NCBI RefSeq assembly: GCF_021389955.1
Contig: NZ_CP089980.1
Coordinates: 4,893,001 to 4,957,000, forward strand
Source of the DNA: Fulvivirga maritima
GTDB taxonomy: Bacteria > Bacteroidota > Bacteroidia > Cytophagales > Cyclobacteriaceae
Length of the DNA stretch: 64,000 nucleotides
Reading direction: 5' to 3'
This document shows positions 45,211 through 54,331 of the stretch, piece by piece. Numbering within the stretch: the first letter of the stretch is position 1; each line of letters opens with the position of its first letter. The notes under the pieces are model-generated. The model worked only from the letters and a program-made list of their open reading frames with translations, had not been told where the DNA came from and made no database searches. Both the position numbers and the translations under genes were made by a program.

Positions 45211-45540
45211 ATGCTTAGTGTGTCGGTTTTTATCATGTTCCTTTCGATATGGTGCTTATATGCCATTTCAGGAAAGGTAGAGTATGTCAAAACAGGCCTC
45301 ACCTTAATATTATCAAAAAACAGCAGGGCAGCCACTATTGGCTCCCTGTTATTATTTGCGGTCTCTGTGGTGTTGTTATGTTTGAGCTATGGTCTGGTAG
45401 CGGGTATATTTTCAGCTTTAGTGCTATGGATGACCCTGGCTTCTAGCATAGTGCTTTTGGCACCTGCTCAGAGAATTAAATGGTTTCATATTGTCATTTT
45501 TTTAATGGCTACCGGTACGCTGGAAGTCCTTTATTTTTAG
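45211..45540 (+). CDS. small four-helix membrane protein, DUF3325-like
   Basis: A 109-residue protein with four hydrophobic segments and short loops. Its place between the DUF4374 and PepSY genes, together with the next small membrane protein, matches the DUF3325/DUF3649/PepSY trio found beside siderophore receptors. Sequence support for DUF3325 itself is modest. Function unknown; probably accessory to inner-membrane iron reduction or uptake. Confidence 0.75.
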   Translation: MLSVSVFIMFLSIWCLYAISGKVEYVKTGLTLILSKNSRAATIGSLLLFAVSVVLLCLSYGLVAGIFSALVLWMTLASSIVLLAPAQRIKWFHIVIFLMATGTLEVLYF

Positions 45541-45543
45541 AAT

Positions 45544-45828
45544 ATGCCTGCCAATAAAAAATATCTTGCTAAGTCTGGCTGGACTAAAGCCAGCAAGCTA
45601 TTGGCCTCTCTGGTGGGAGGAGTGGTAGCTTCAGTATCCATTCACCTGGCATTGGCCTTATGGTTAGGAGCTGAGTATATAGCCCCCATATCTCTATGCT
45701 CAATTTTTATGCTTTGGGGCTTTTTTATGGCCATAGTGTATTGGATCAAAAAGCCCTGGATGGCATGGAGTGTACTCACACTCGTGTCTCTCATTTCGAT
45801 AGGCTTTATTTATATAGAAAAACTTTAA
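45544..45828 (+). CDS. small membrane protein, DUF3649-like
   Basis: A 94-residue protein: basic N-terminus, then three hydrophobic segments (about 20-43, 48-67 and 74-92). The motif PWMAWSVLTL near the end and the position directly before the PepSY gene fit DUF3649 iron-uptake proteins. It begins three bases after the preceding stop and ends four bases before the next start, so the operon is tightly packed. Confidence 0.75.
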   Translation: MPANKKYLAKSGWTKASKLLASLVGGVVASVSIHLALALWLGAEYIAPISLCSIFMLWGFFMAIVYWIKKPWMAWSVLTLVSLISIGFIYIEKL

Positions 45829-45832
45829 TTAG

Positions 45833-47458
45833 ATGAACAAACGGGTTTATAACGTATTTTTTAATGTTCACACCGTTAGCGGAATAGTAATGAGTGTTGG
45901 GTTGTTTGTATGCTTTTTGGCGGGAGCCTTTGCCTTGTTTATGGGTAATATTAACAAATGGCAAATTAATGCTAAGAGTGCTGAAAACGTAAAGGTAGAC
46001 TATGAGGGTATGATCTCTGTGCTGGATGATGAGGGGTATAACCTGAATGGTCGTACCATGTTTATGCAGCTGGTAGATGATCCTATGCCGTTCGTAATGG
46101 TGATGTCAAGACCGGTGAGAGGTGGTGAAAAAGGGGCAACCCGTAATGTGTATGAAAACAGTGGAGAAGGAATAAACCCTAATGGAGCCATTTCCCTCAA
46201 AATAGACCCCGAGACCTTTAAAATTATTGATAGTGCCGAGGCTGAGCCTAGTAATTACTTAGGCACCTTCCTCTATCATTTACATTATTTTGATCAGATT
46301 CCCCGTGTGGGTTTATATTTAAGCGGCTTTGTGTCATTGTTTTTCTTGCTGGCCATTATTTCTGGTACCATAGTTCATTGGCGCAAAATCGTTTCTAACT
46401 TTTTCACCTTCCGATTAAAAGCCTCTATTAAAAACTTCTGGACTGATGGCCATACTGCTTTAGGTATTATTGGTTTGCCGTTTCAGTTTATGTATGCCGT
46501 TACCGGCGCTATGCTGGGGCTGTTAGTGGTTGTGCTTATTCCTGCTAGTATGGTGCTTTTTGGTGGCAACACAGCCAAGTTGCTCGGCTATATTGCACCT
46601 GCTTACAAAACTTATGAGAAGGCCAATGAAATTCAATTAGAGAGAGAGAATATCAATGACCTGGTGCAGCAAGCACGAAAGGATCTCGATGTCCCGGATT
46701 ATAAAATGGCAGCTGTTAATGTGGTAAATTATAATGATAAAAATGCCTATCTAATGGCTGAGTTCAGGCAAGAAGGAGAGAAGACCTTTTTTGATGATGG
46801 TCATGTGGTGTATCGCTTAAATGATGGTGAGCAAGTGGAAATAAAGCCATTTGGTGATAATGGATTGACCAAAGGAGGAGTGCTGCATACTATCAGGAAG
46901 CTACATTATGCTCATTTTGGAGGTTATTTCATGAAAATCATTTACTTCATCCTTGCCTTAGGTACCTGCTATGTAATACTCTCAGGGGTGATGATTTGGC
47001 TTGAAGCCCGAAATTCTAAAAAGTATGCTTCAAAAAAGAAGTTTAACACTGCCGTAGACGCTATTTATATGGGTACCTGCATGGGCTTGTTGCCTGCTAT
47101 AGCCTTCTTCTTTTGTCTTGCCAAGCTCATGCCCGAAGGAATAGTAGATAGATTTGCGATGATGAGTAATATATTCTTCTTGTTTTGGCTCGGTTATATT
47201 GTTTATGCTTTCATTATTAAAGATTTATACAAAATAAACAAGCATGCACTTTTTCTTACTGGTATTTTAGGGCTTATTATACCTGTATTAAACGGTATTA
47301 CTGCAGGCATGTGGTTTTGGAAGGCATTGCCATCGGGCTATTATGATTCCTTTTTTGTAGACTGCAGTTGGTTGCTGTTAGGCGCTATTTGTTTGATAGT
47401 GAGCAGGTACGTTAAAAGGCTGAAATGCTATAAAAAGGTAAAAGCTGCTCAGGTGTAG
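45833..47458 (+). CDS. PepSY-associated membrane protein (ferric siderophore reductase-like)
   Basis: A 541-residue inner-membrane protein. It has the PepSY_TM layout: first helix about 12-35, a periplasmic domain, then helices with conserved His (YHLHYFDQIPRVGLYLSG, IVHWRKI, DGHTALGIIGLPFQFMYAVTG, RKLHYAHFGGYFMKIIYF) and additional C-terminal helices to about residue 530. Members such as FoxB/FsrB-type proteins bind heme and reduce ferric siderophores in the periplasm. It is the last gene of the TonB receptor operon. Iron reduction is inferred from family and context. Confidence 0.88.
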   Translation: MNKRVYNVFFNVHTVSGIVMSVGLFVCFLAGAFALFMGNINKWQINAKSAENVKVDYEGMISVLDDEGYNLNGRTMFMQLVDDPMPFVMVMSRPVRGGEKGATRNVYENSGEGINPNGAISLKIDPETFKIIDSAEAEPSNYLGTFLYHLHYFDQIPRVGLYLSGFVSLFFLLAIISGTIVHWRKIVSNFFTFRLKASIKNFWTDGHTALGIIGLPFQFMYAVTGAMLGLLVVVLIPASMVLFGGNTAKLLGYIAPAYKTYEKANEIQLERENINDLVQQARKDLDVPDYKMAAVNVVNYNDKNAYLMAEFRQEGEKTFFDDGHVVYRLNDGEQVEIKPFGDNGLTKGGVLHTIRKLHYAHFGGYFMKIIYFILALGTCYVILSGVMIWLEARNSKKYASKKKFNTAVDAIYMGTCMGLLPAIAFFFCLAKLMPEGIVDRFAMMSNIFFLFWLGYIVYAFIIKDLYKINKHALFLTGILGLIIPVLNGITAGMWFWKALPSGYYDSFFVDCSWLLLGAICLIVSRYVKRLKCYKKVKAAQV

Positions 47459-47518
47459 CAGGTTTGAAAATCGTATCTTTTGGTTTGACATTCTTTTTTT
47501 AGGCTATATGCATACGTC

Positions 47519-47526
47519 TATATTTG
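47519..47526 (+). promoter_or_regulatory. Bacteroidota-type -7 promoter box
   Basis: TATATTTG matches the TAnnTTTG -7 consensus of the Bacteroidota primary sigma factor. It ends 21 bases before the ATG at 47548. No TTTG lies at the usual 19-base spacing upstream; the nearest is at 47484. Confidence 0.45.
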
Positions 47527-47547
47527 CATTATAGAAAAGAAAAAAGA

Positions 47548-48045
47548 ATGTCATTAAATCTACTACATCGCACACCAGGAGTAGGTGAAGCCTATAAGCT
47601 TGATCGTGGCTATGTATGTGCTATTAAGCATTTTGAGAAGCATTCTAAAATCTTTTGTGAGAAGGGTTTTTACAAGATCTGCCTGGTAGCCAATGGCCAC
47701 TCTTCTGTAGGAGCAGAGGCTCTATTGTTTTATGGAAACCCGAAAGCTTCTTGTTCTTGTGAAACTATGCCTGCTCCGGGCTTGGGTTATACCTTTCTGT
47801 TTTCTGAAGATTTTGTACTGTCATCCCCGGCAGGGAAACAAGTGCTTCAGTCACCCTTATTTAATAGTTTGAGTAATATCTTTTTAAAAGTGAGCCCTAA
47901 ACATGCCAGCTTCCTTTGCAATGTGTTTAAGCAAATGATGAATGAGCAAGATTCACATTATTTGTTTAAAGGTGAACTCATGCTTAACTACCTCAATATC
48001 CTCGTGTTTGAGGGTATGAAAATATCTTACAAGCAAGGCGAATAG
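47548..48045 (+). CDS. AraC-type N-terminal sensor domain without DNA-binding domain
   Basis: A 165-residue protein from the ATG at 47548; a TTG at 47524 is unlikely because the -7 box overlaps it. The sequence resembles the N-terminal cupin-plus-helix domain of Bacteroidota AraC regulators: a cupin-like strand set, then GLGYTFLFSEDFVLS, a helical SPLFNSLSNIFLKVSPKHASF and the linker helix ELMLNYLNILVFEGMKI. It stops exactly where the two-HTH domain should begin, and the next 280 bases contain no HTH coding in any frame that I can see. It may be a truncated regulator or a stand-alone ligand-binding/dimerising protein. Confidence 0.65.
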   Translation: MSLNLLHRTPGVGEAYKLDRGYVCAIKHFEKHSKIFCEKGFYKICLVANGHSSVGAEALLFYGNPKASCSCETMPAPGLGYTFLFSEDFVLSSPAGKQVLQSPLFNSLSNIFLKVSPKHASFLCNVFKQMMNEQDSHYLFKGELMLNYLNILVFEGMKISYKQGE

Positions 48046-48154
48046 TTCTTTCGCTTTTAAAGCAAAACGGCATTTCTGTTACCCGTTTGTGACCGAGGTT
48101 TGAATTTATTAGTTTATGGATTGATAATCTTTATCTTAAAAATATTGACCATTC

Positions 48155-48162
48155 TAATTTTG
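48155..48162 (+). promoter_or_regulatory. Bacteroidota-type -7 box upstream of DUF2255 gene
   Basis: TAATTTTG matches TAnnTTTG, 162 bases upstream of the DUF2255 start, which would give a long 5' leader. The -33 element is not convincing. Confidence 0.3.
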
Positions 48163-48324
48163 TGTTATAGAAGGGAAACTTTTTTTAAGGATCAGAAGAG
48201 ATTGTTAAAAGGTTTCTGTTAACAAAGAAAGTGTCTGGTAATCAAGGAATATGAGGCGTTTTGCCTCACAGGTAGATAAGGTAGGATGGCCAGGCTAAAA
48301 CACTAACATAAAAGACAGAAAATT

Positions 48325-48714
48325 ATGAGTAATCTTTCAGAGACAATAACAGAAGAAGAAGTAAAGCAAATTGCTGAGAAAAATGATTTTCATATAGCCC
48401 CATTTAGAGAAGATGGAGAGACTTATGGTACGCTTACCTGGATATGGTCTGTAGAAGTAGATGGCGAGCTATATGTGAGAGCCTATAACGGGACATCATC
48501 AAGATGGTATCAAGCTGCCTTGAGTCAAAAAGCTGGTAAAATAGAAGGGGCTGGCTTAGCTAAGAAGGTGAAGTTTGAGCCCACAAGCGGAGAAGATATT
48601 AATGCTAAAATTGATGATGCTTACCGTGCTAAGTATAGTGACAGCCCATACCTGAGCTCTATGATTAGCGAGCGAGCTAAGGCAGCTACGGTTAAAATAT
48701 TACCTGCTGCTTAA
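48325..48714 (+). CDS. DUF2255 family protein
   Basis: A 129-residue cytoplasmic protein. The blocks WIWSVEVDGELYVRAYNGTSSRWYQAAL (33-60) and DDAYRAKYSDSPYLSSMI are typical of DUF2255, a split-barrel flavin-reductase-like fold related to pyridoxamine-phosphate-oxidase proteins. The reaction is unknown. It lies 61 bp before a zinc alcohol dehydrogenase gene in the same direction, at the start of a run of small oxidoreductases. Confidence 0.85.
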   Translation: MSNLSETITEEEVKQIAEKNDFHIAPFREDGETYGTLTWIWSVEVDGELYVRAYNGTSSRWYQAALSQKAGKIEGAGLAKKVKFEPTSGEDINAKIDDAYRAKYSDSPYLSSMISERAKAATVKILPAA

Positions 48715-48775
48715 GGCATTTTAATTTCACACAGGATTGAACAGTTAAAAATAATTCAACAACCAAAAGAACAAA

Positions 48776-49819
48776 ATGGAAACTATTGATTCAAAAGCCT
48801 ATGGCGCGGAAGCTGCAGAAGCTCCCGTGAAAGAAATGGACATTAAGAGAAGGACCATTCTCTCTAATGACGTGGAAATAGAAATTTTATATTGTGGTAT
48901 TTGCCATTCTGATCTACATGCGCTTCATAATGATTGGGGTGGTACTACTTATCCTATTGTACCAGGACACGAGATAGTAGGTAAGGTAACTAAGGTAGGG
49001 CCTGCAGTTACTAAACTTAAAGAAGGAGACTTAGCAGCCATCGGTTGTATTGTAGATAGCTGTGGCCACTGCCAGCACTGTAACCATGGTGACGAGCAGT
49101 TTTGTGAAGAAGGTTGGACGCTTGTGTTCAATGCTCCTGACAGACACCTTGGTGGCGTAACTTACGGTGGATTTTCTGAGCGCATAGTAGCAGATGCTGA
49201 TTATGTGTTGAAAATGCCTGAATTTGATGATCTTGCTGCTACTGCACCACTTTTATGTGCAGGTATCACGGTATATTCTCCTTTAAAACATTGGGAAGTA
49301 GGCCCTGGTAAAAAAGTGGGTATTGTAGGTATTGGTGGTTTAGGTCATATGGCTATTAAAATTGCCAAAGCTATGGGCGCTGAAGTTACCGTATTTACCA
49401 CTTCTCCTTCTAAGGTAGAAGATGCTAAAAGACTTGGTGCTGATGAGGCAGTATTGTCTAAAGATCCTGAGCAAATGAAAGCACAGTCTGGTTTTGATAT
49501 GATTCTGGATACAGTATCGGCTAAGCATGATGTAAATGCTTATATCAACACCTTAAAAGTTGATGGTAGCTTAGTATTAGTAGGTCTGCCTAATGAGCCA
49601 TTAGAAATAGGAGCATTTAGCGTGGTGAGTGGTAGAAGAAGCTTCGCTGGTTCAAATATCGGTGGTATTGCCGAAACTCAGGAAATGTTAGAGTTCTGTA
49701 AAGAGCATAACATTACTGCTGATATCGAATTGCTTAAAACAAGTCAGATCAACGAAGGATTTGAAAGACTTGAAAAAAATGACGTGAAATACCGTTTTGT
49801 AATAGATTTAAAATCTTAA
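48776..49819 (+). CDS. zinc-dependent alcohol dehydrogenase, YahK/CAD type
   Basis: A 347-residue medium-chain dehydrogenase that reduces aldehydes with NAD(P)H. Catalytic zinc ligands lie in CGICHSDLH and GHEIVG; the structural zinc site is CGHCQHCNHGDEQFC; the nucleotide motif is GIGGLGHMAIKIAKAMG. The pattern is that of the cinnamyl-alcohol dehydrogenase subgroup (YahK, AdhA), usually NADPH-specific and broad for aldehydes. All zinc Cys are present. A terminator follows, so DUF2255-adh is probably one transcript. Confidence 0.93.
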   Translation: METIDSKAYGAEAAEAPVKEMDIKRRTILSNDVEIEILYCGICHSDLHALHNDWGGTTYPIVPGHEIVGKVTKVGPAVTKLKEGDLAAIGCIVDSCGHCQHCNHGDEQFCEEGWTLVFNAPDRHLGGVTYGGFSERIVADADYVLKMPEFDDLAATAPLLCAGITVYSPLKHWEVGPGKKVGIVGIGGLGHMAIKIAKAMGAEVTVFTTSPSKVEDAKRLGADEAVLSKDPEQMKAQSGFDMILDTVSAKHDVNAYINTLKVDGSLVLVGLPNEPLEIGAFSVVSGRRSFAGSNIGGIAETQEMLEFCKEHNITADIELLKTSQINEGFERLEKNDVKYRFVIDLKS

Positions 49820-49831
49820 TCTATACTTTGT

Positions 49832-49871
49832 AAAGCACCTGTGGCGCACTTTGCCATAGGTGCTTTTTTTT
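49832..49871 (+). terminator. rho-independent terminator after alcohol dehydrogenase gene
   Basis: AAAGCACCTGTGG pairs with CCATAGGTGCTTT (one mismatch) and is followed by eight T. Confidence 0.88.
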
Positions 49872-49914
49872 GATATCGGTACTCAGGTATTAGCTTCTAT
49901 AACCATTCGCACTT

Positions 49915-50376
49915 ATGAAATCCCTTTCATTTATCTCTCTACTGTGCATTATCAGCTTTACAGCATGTACTCAGAATAAAGACAAACAAACTACTCACAA
50001 GCAAGAAATACTTCAAAATATGAAATTGAAAATAAAAATAGGAGAGGTGGAGCTCACGGCCACCATGTATGATAATCCTACTACTAAGGATTTCATTTCT
50101 ATGCTGCCTATTTCTACTCCTTTAAAGGACTATGCCAGCAATGAAAAGATTTTCTATCCTGAAAGAAAACTAAGCACGGCTGATGCTCCCAGTGGCTATG
50201 AGGCCGCTAAAGGAGATATTACCTACTATGCTCCATGGGGAGATATAGCCATTTTTTATAAAGATTTTAGTTATGCAGGCGGCCTTATCAGTCTTGGTAA
50301 AATAGATGATAACCGCATAGAGCAACTAAAGACTCTATCAGGTGATAAAGAGGTAACTTTTGAGTTAGCTGACTAA
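49915..50376 (+). CDS. cyclophilin-like fold lipoprotein
   Basis: A 153-residue lipoprotein (FTAC lipobox, Cys19). The mature part matches the bacterial cyclophilin-like domain: KLKIKIGEVELTATMYDNPTTKDFISMLP, then YYAPWGDIAIFYKDFSYAGGLISLGKI. Such proteins share the cyclophilin fold but lack evidence for prolyl isomerase activity. They are often next to small oxidoreductases, as here. The original downstream sequence is interrupted by an IS4-type element about 40 bp after the stop. Confidence 0.85.
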   Translation: MKSLSFISLLCIISFTACTQNKDKQTTHKQEILQNMKLKIKIGEVELTATMYDNPTTKDFISMLPISTPLKDYASNEKIFYPERKLSTADAPSGYEAAKGDITYYAPWGDIAIFYKDFSYAGGLISLGKIDDNRIEQLKTLSGDKEVTFELAD

Positions 50377-50417
50377 TCATAAATAAAACATATCAATCTT
50401 AATCTTAAATTTTTAAT

Positions 50418-51809
50418 CACTAGTGTCCGACTAAACTCTGGTCTAAGAAATTTTAGCGATTCTAAGCAAAAATAAAGTGGTTTTCTTCTAATCTGGAAAA
50501 GTGAGCCCTCTATGGACTAAATAAAGGGTATTGATTGGTTTTATATATTGTTTTTTGAAGTTCTAGGTCTGGATTGTTTAGAAAGCGGGTAAGGTGAACA
50601 TAGGCCATCAAGTGAAACCTTACCAATGAGACCATATTAGAGAAGGCCCATCTTTTTTTGATCTGTTTTCGGACTACTTCCATCAATAATAGACAGATCA
50701 GGGCACTCCAAATTTGGATCTCAATAGCATTTTGGTTGTCCCCCAGAAAATATTTGAGAGGAAAGTTCTGCTTCAGCTTTTTAAATAAAAGCTCTATCTG
50801 CCATCGGTATTTATAAATGGCCGCTATTGTGGCTGCTTCCAACTCCATATTATTGGTCATAAACACTAATAATTTATTATTGAGGTCATCATAATAGGCT
50901 ATTCTTCTATTTTGAAGCTCTTGCACTTGTCCATCAGTCTTGAAACTGATAACAACTTTTTCATCCTTAAGTACACAAAAGTCTTTATCTTCAGGCAGTT
51001 CTAGCTCATCTATTGATTGATATCTGGCATTTTCCTTCATTCTAGTAATGTAAAATATCCCTTGATGACTCCATTGTGCGTATTGTCTATAATCGATATA
51101 CCCTTTATCCATCACCACATAGGATCCTTCTGGGAGTTGTAATTGCTTTAAAAATGTATGATCATGCTGACTTCCCTTGGTCAACCGTACTAAACATGGC
51201 ATTAATTCTGCCGCATGAATCATTACATGAGCTTTAATGCCTCCCTTGCTTTTGCCATCTTTTCTAGGGCGTCCTGCTACCTTGAGAATATCTTTAAACA
51301 GACTAATAATCGTTGAATCAACAATATAAAGTTTATTGAGAACTTCCATTCTCAAGCGGCTGTCCGGCAAAAGGTGCCGATACTTTTTAAACAATTTCAT
51401 GTAAATGTCTGCAAAGACTATACTACTGCGTTTTTTGTTGCTATCTGATAAAGTGGAACGTCTGGGTATAAATTGAATACCTAAATGGATCAGCTTGTTT
51501 TGGCAGGCCAAAAGCCCCGTAGTAAGCTCTCTGAGAGCACTTGCCCCACTGAAACAGCAGTATAACATGCTTACTAGGTGATGCCAAGTATTCAATTTCT
51601 TGTAATATCTGTCAGATTGGTATTTTGATATTATTTGATTTAACACCGATTTATCTATCAGCGATAATAGTTGAGAAAAGATTGGCTGTCCGTAGAAATA
51701 TGTATTTTTACTCATGTGTGATTTTTTGTTGTGGTAAACCGAAAATACACATTATGGGGCACTCTTGAAATTATTCAGAGGCCCCTATCTTTTTTCTCGG
51801 ACACTAGTG
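50418..51809 (-). mobile_element. IS4-family insertion sequence (1392 bp)
   Basis: Perfect 13-bp terminal inverted repeats, CACTAGTGTCCGA at 50418-50430 and its complement at 51797-51809, are flanked by a perfect 9-bp target duplication, ATTTTTAAT, at 50409-50417 and 51810-51818. One transposase gene on the minus strand. The right target copy contains the first two bases of the ATG of the DUF2911 gene (51817), so the element sits directly against that gene. Confidence 0.96.
50510..51715 (-). CDS. IS4-family transposase
   Basis: A 401-residue DDE transposase. Catalytic residues: Asp in YIVDSTIISL, Asp in VVMDKGYIDY, and Glu in the Y-R-E-K signature YKYRWQIELLFKKLKQ. The N-terminal DUF4372-like region (FSQLLSLIDKS, TWHHLVSMLYCCFSGASALREL) is typical of Bacteroidota IS4 elements. 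Length is standard and the frame is intact, so it may be active. It shares family layout but not close identity with the transposase at 61767. Confidence 0.95.
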   Translation of the reverse strand: MSKNTYFYGQPIFSQLLSLIDKSVLNQIISKYQSDRYYKKLNTWHHLVSMLYCCFSGASALRELTTGLLACQNKLIHLGIQFIPRRSTLSDSNKKRSSIVFADIYMKLFKKYRHLLPDSRLRMEVLNKLYIVDSTIISLFKDILKVAGRPRKDGKSKGGIKAHVMIHAAELMPCLVRLTKGSQHDHTFLKQLQLPEGSYVVMDKGYIDYRQYAQWSHQGIFYITRMKENARYQSIDELELPEDKDFCVLKDEKVVISFKTDGQVQELQNRRIAYYDDLNNKLLVFMTNNMELEAATIAAIYKYRWQIELLFKKLKQNFPLKYFLGDNQNAIEIQIWSALICLLLMEVVRKQIKKRWAFSNMVSLVRFHLMAYVHLTRFLNNPDLELQKTIYKTNQYPLFSP

Positions 51810-51816
51810 ATTTTTA

Positions 51817-52686
51817 ATGAAGAAACTTCAATTAACCTTATTAGGAATGTTAACGTGCATTCTTACTCACGCACAAATTACAGTTCCATCTCCAAGTCCC
51901 GCAGGCTCAGTGTATTCTAAGGTAGGACTTACTGACGTAACCATTGATTATCACAGACCTAAAGTGAGAGATAGAATCATTTTTGGTGCAGGAGAAGAGG
52001 CATTATTGCCTTACGGAAATTTGTGGAGAACAGGAGCAGGTAACGGAACCATACTCACCCTTTCTACTGATGCTAAAATAGCTGGTAAAGAAGTGAAAGC
52101 CGGTAAGCATTTAATATTAACCATTCCTGAAGAAGAAGATTGGACCTTCATTTTGTACAGTGATTTGGATATTGATGGCGCTAATTTGAGCGGTAATTTC
52201 ACTGAAGATAATGTAGAATTAAAAACTACAGTTACAGCTACTACACCTGCAGAAGAGGTGCAGTCTTTAACCTTCCAAATAAGTGATATTAGTGATGATA
52301 ACACTACAGCTAATATCGTTTTTTCTTGGAGCGACGTGCGTTTTGAGGTGCCAATAGAAGTGTCTTTTGATGACATTGTGCTTCAAGATATTGCCAATAA
52401 AACAGTAGTAGAACCTATTAACTACATAAGAGCGGCCAGCTATTATTACACCTATGATAAAGACCTGGATCAGGCTCTGACATGGGTTAATACTTACCTT
52501 GATATGGAAGGGCATGATACTCATTTCTGGTATATGTACCTGAAAGCTCAGATCTTGGCCAAGTTGGGTAAGAAAAAAGAAGCCATTAAAACTGCCACAC
52601 GATCAATAGAATTGGCCGAAAAAAGCCCAAGAGGAGATTTAGGTTATACTAAGAAAAATAAGGCTTTAATCGCCTCTTTAAAGTAG
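51817..52686 (+). CDS. DUF2911 family exported protein with C-terminal helical repeat
   Basis: A 289-residue exported protein (signal to THAQ). The DUF2911 domain fills about 20-190: SPAGSVYSKVGLTDVTIDYHRPKVRDRIIFG, YGNLWRTGAGNGT, GKHLILTIPEEEDWTFILY. The C-terminal 80 residues form a TPR-like helical pair (DQALTWVNTYLDM, AQILAKLGKKKEAIKTATRSIELA). Function unknown. An IS4 element lies immediately upstream: its right end is eight bases before the ATG, so any native promoter has been displaced and expression must come from IS sequence, or is lost. Confidence 0.9.
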   Translation: MKKLQLTLLGMLTCILTHAQITVPSPSPAGSVYSKVGLTDVTIDYHRPKVRDRIIFGAGEEALLPYGNLWRTGAGNGTILTLSTDAKIAGKEVKAGKHLILTIPEEEDWTFILYSDLDIDGANLSGNFTEDNVELKTTVTATTPAEEVQSLTFQISDISDDNTTANIVFSWSDVRFEVPIEVSFDDIVLQDIANKTVVEPINYIRAASYYYTYDKDLDQALTWVNTYLDMEGHDTHFWYMYLKAQILAKLGKKKEAIKTATRSIELAEKSPRGDLGYTKKNKALIASLK

Positions 52687-52806
52687 TAAATAATCAATTT
52701 CATTAATCTGGTTTGAATTTCTTAATTATTGATTTGAAGGTTATTAACCTTTGTTATGCTATGTAGCGGAATTTTGTATTCATAATAAGCAAACAAAGAA
52801 GTGATC

Positions 52807-53388
52807 ATGGAAAATTCAGAACAGAACGATAAAGTAGGGATTTTAGAAACACTAAAATCCGGCGAGTTGGTAAAAATGGATCATCCTGAAATAGGGCATC
52901 TGGCAAAGATAGCTACTGATGCCTTTAAGATTTTGGAAGAATTCAATCGTACTTACGACATTCCAAAAGCAAGGTCCATTTTTGGTAAGCTAATAGGTAA
53001 AACGCTGGATGATAGTACTACCGTTTACCCTCCATTTTACACTAACTACGGAAAAAATATATCACTCGGAAAAAGGGTGTTTATCAATCACGCATGTTCT
53101 TTTCTTGATCTCGGGGAGATAGTAATAGAAGATGAGGTAATGATAGGCCCCAGAGTGAATATCACTTCAGAAAACCACCCGGTAAAACCTGCGGAGCGTA
53201 AAGCCTTGGATCCCGCCAAAGTGACTATTAAGAAGAATGCATGGTTAGGAGCTGGAGTAACTATACTGCCTGGTATTACGGTAGGAGAAAATTCAGTAGT
53301 TGCTGCTGGTGCGGTAGTTACTAAAGATGTGCCTGCCAACACCGTGGTGGCCGGAGTACCTGCTAAAGTGATAAAAGAAATAGATTAA
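52807..53388 (+). CDS. sugar O-acetyltransferase (hexapeptide, LacA/Maa type)
   Basis: A 193-residue left-handed beta-helix acetyltransferase; ATG at 52807 chosen over GTG at 52801. The N-terminal helical cap is followed by hexapeptide turns ([32 protein letters not shown]) and the closing [37 protein letters not shown]. The His of FINHACSF is the expected catalytic base that activates the acceptor hydroxyl; the donor is acetyl-CoA. The acceptor sugar is not predictable. Confidence 0.92.
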   Translation: MENSEQNDKVGILETLKSGELVKMDHPEIGHLAKIATDAFKILEEFNRTYDIPKARSIFGKLIGKTLDDSTTVYPPFYTNYGKNISLGKRVFINHACSFLDLGEIVIEDEVMIGPRVNITSENHPVKPAERKALDPAKVTIKKNAWLGAGVTILPGITVGENSVVAAGAVVTKDVPANTVVAGVPAKVIKEID

Positions 53389-53412
53389 TAATTTGAAAAA
53401 CTAATAAATACA

Positions 53413-54052
53413 ATGGCCTTATTAGATGATTTGAACTGGCGTTATGCCACTAAAAAATACGACACAGAAAAAAAAGGTTTCTGATGATGATATCGCTAAA
53501 ATAGTAGAAGCAGCTAGAATGGCACCTTCTTCATATGGTATTCAGCCTTGCAGAGTAATAGCAGTGAGTAATCAGGAGCTTAAAGAGAAAATGGTGCCTG
53601 TAGCCTGGAATCAAAAAATAGTTGCAGAGTGCTCTCACGTGCTGATATTTGCCGCATGGGATAAGTACACTTCTGAGCGTGTTCATAACATTTTTGACTA
53701 TACTACAGACCAAAGAGGAACGCCAAGAGGATCAGCCTTTGGTTCTCATACAGAAGCAATAGCTAATTCGCAGATAGAAATGACTGATGAAGAAGCATTG
53801 CAAGATACTTCACGCCAAGCATGTATAGCTTTTGCTATGGCTATAGCTCAGGCTGCAGAGCTTAAAATAGATAATACGCCTATGGGTGGTTTTACTAATT
53901 CAGAAATGGATGAGCTTTTAAGTCTAAATGAAAAAGGCTTGAAAAGTGTTTATATGCTCGCTTTAGGGTATAGACAAACAGAAGGAGACTGGTTAGTAGA
54001 TCTAAAAAAAGTAAGAACTCCTACTGAGGAATTTCTTATTGAAATGAAATAA
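53413..54052 (+). pseudogene. nitroreductase family protein, frameshifted near the start
   Basis: The ATG at 53413 opens the expected N-terminus MALLDDLNWRYATKKYDTEKK, which runs into a stop after the run of eight A at 53468-53475. The rest of the protein (VSDDDIAKIVEAARMAPSSYGIQPCRVI... to 54052) is in the next frame. Dropping one A restores a normal nitroreductase of about 212 residues: FMN-binding RYATKKYD and PSSYGIQP, and the closing MLALGYRQ. It would reduce nitroaromatics, quinones or aldehydes with NAD(P)H. It is either inactivated or an assembly error; slippage on the A8 run could also permit some full-length product. Confidence 0.85.
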
Positions 54053-54097
54053 ACTGGTATTGGCTTTTTAGTCAATAAAATATTTCCTTAAGCAATT

Positions 54098-54136
54098 GGA
54101 GTGTCAGGTGCTTGGCATATAGTGGTCTGGCACTCC
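54098..54136. repeat. intergenic hairpin
   Basis: GGAGTGTCAG pairs with CTGGCACTCC (one G-U) around a 19-base loop in the 279-bp gap between the nitroreductase and DUF3737 genes. No T-run, so the role is unclear. Confidence 0.4.
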
Positions 54137-54331
54137 ATGGTATTGAGCCTGATAACAAGTTTATAACCTTAATAGATACTGATTTATTATAAGCCGCTTA
54201 ATCTCCATCAAACCTAATTCATTCGTCAGAATCGAAATAATAAAGTCAGTTTAAAATACAATAGTCATTTATAACCACCGGTAGTCTGTACTTATCAAGT
54301 GCAGGGGTGGGATTGCTAGATCAAAAAAATA

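Noticed and set aside
47524-47547. TTG start for the AraC-like sensor gene
   Set aside because: It lies on the putative -7 box (TATATTTG) and the added residues (HYRKEKR) have no support; the ATG at 47548 is better.
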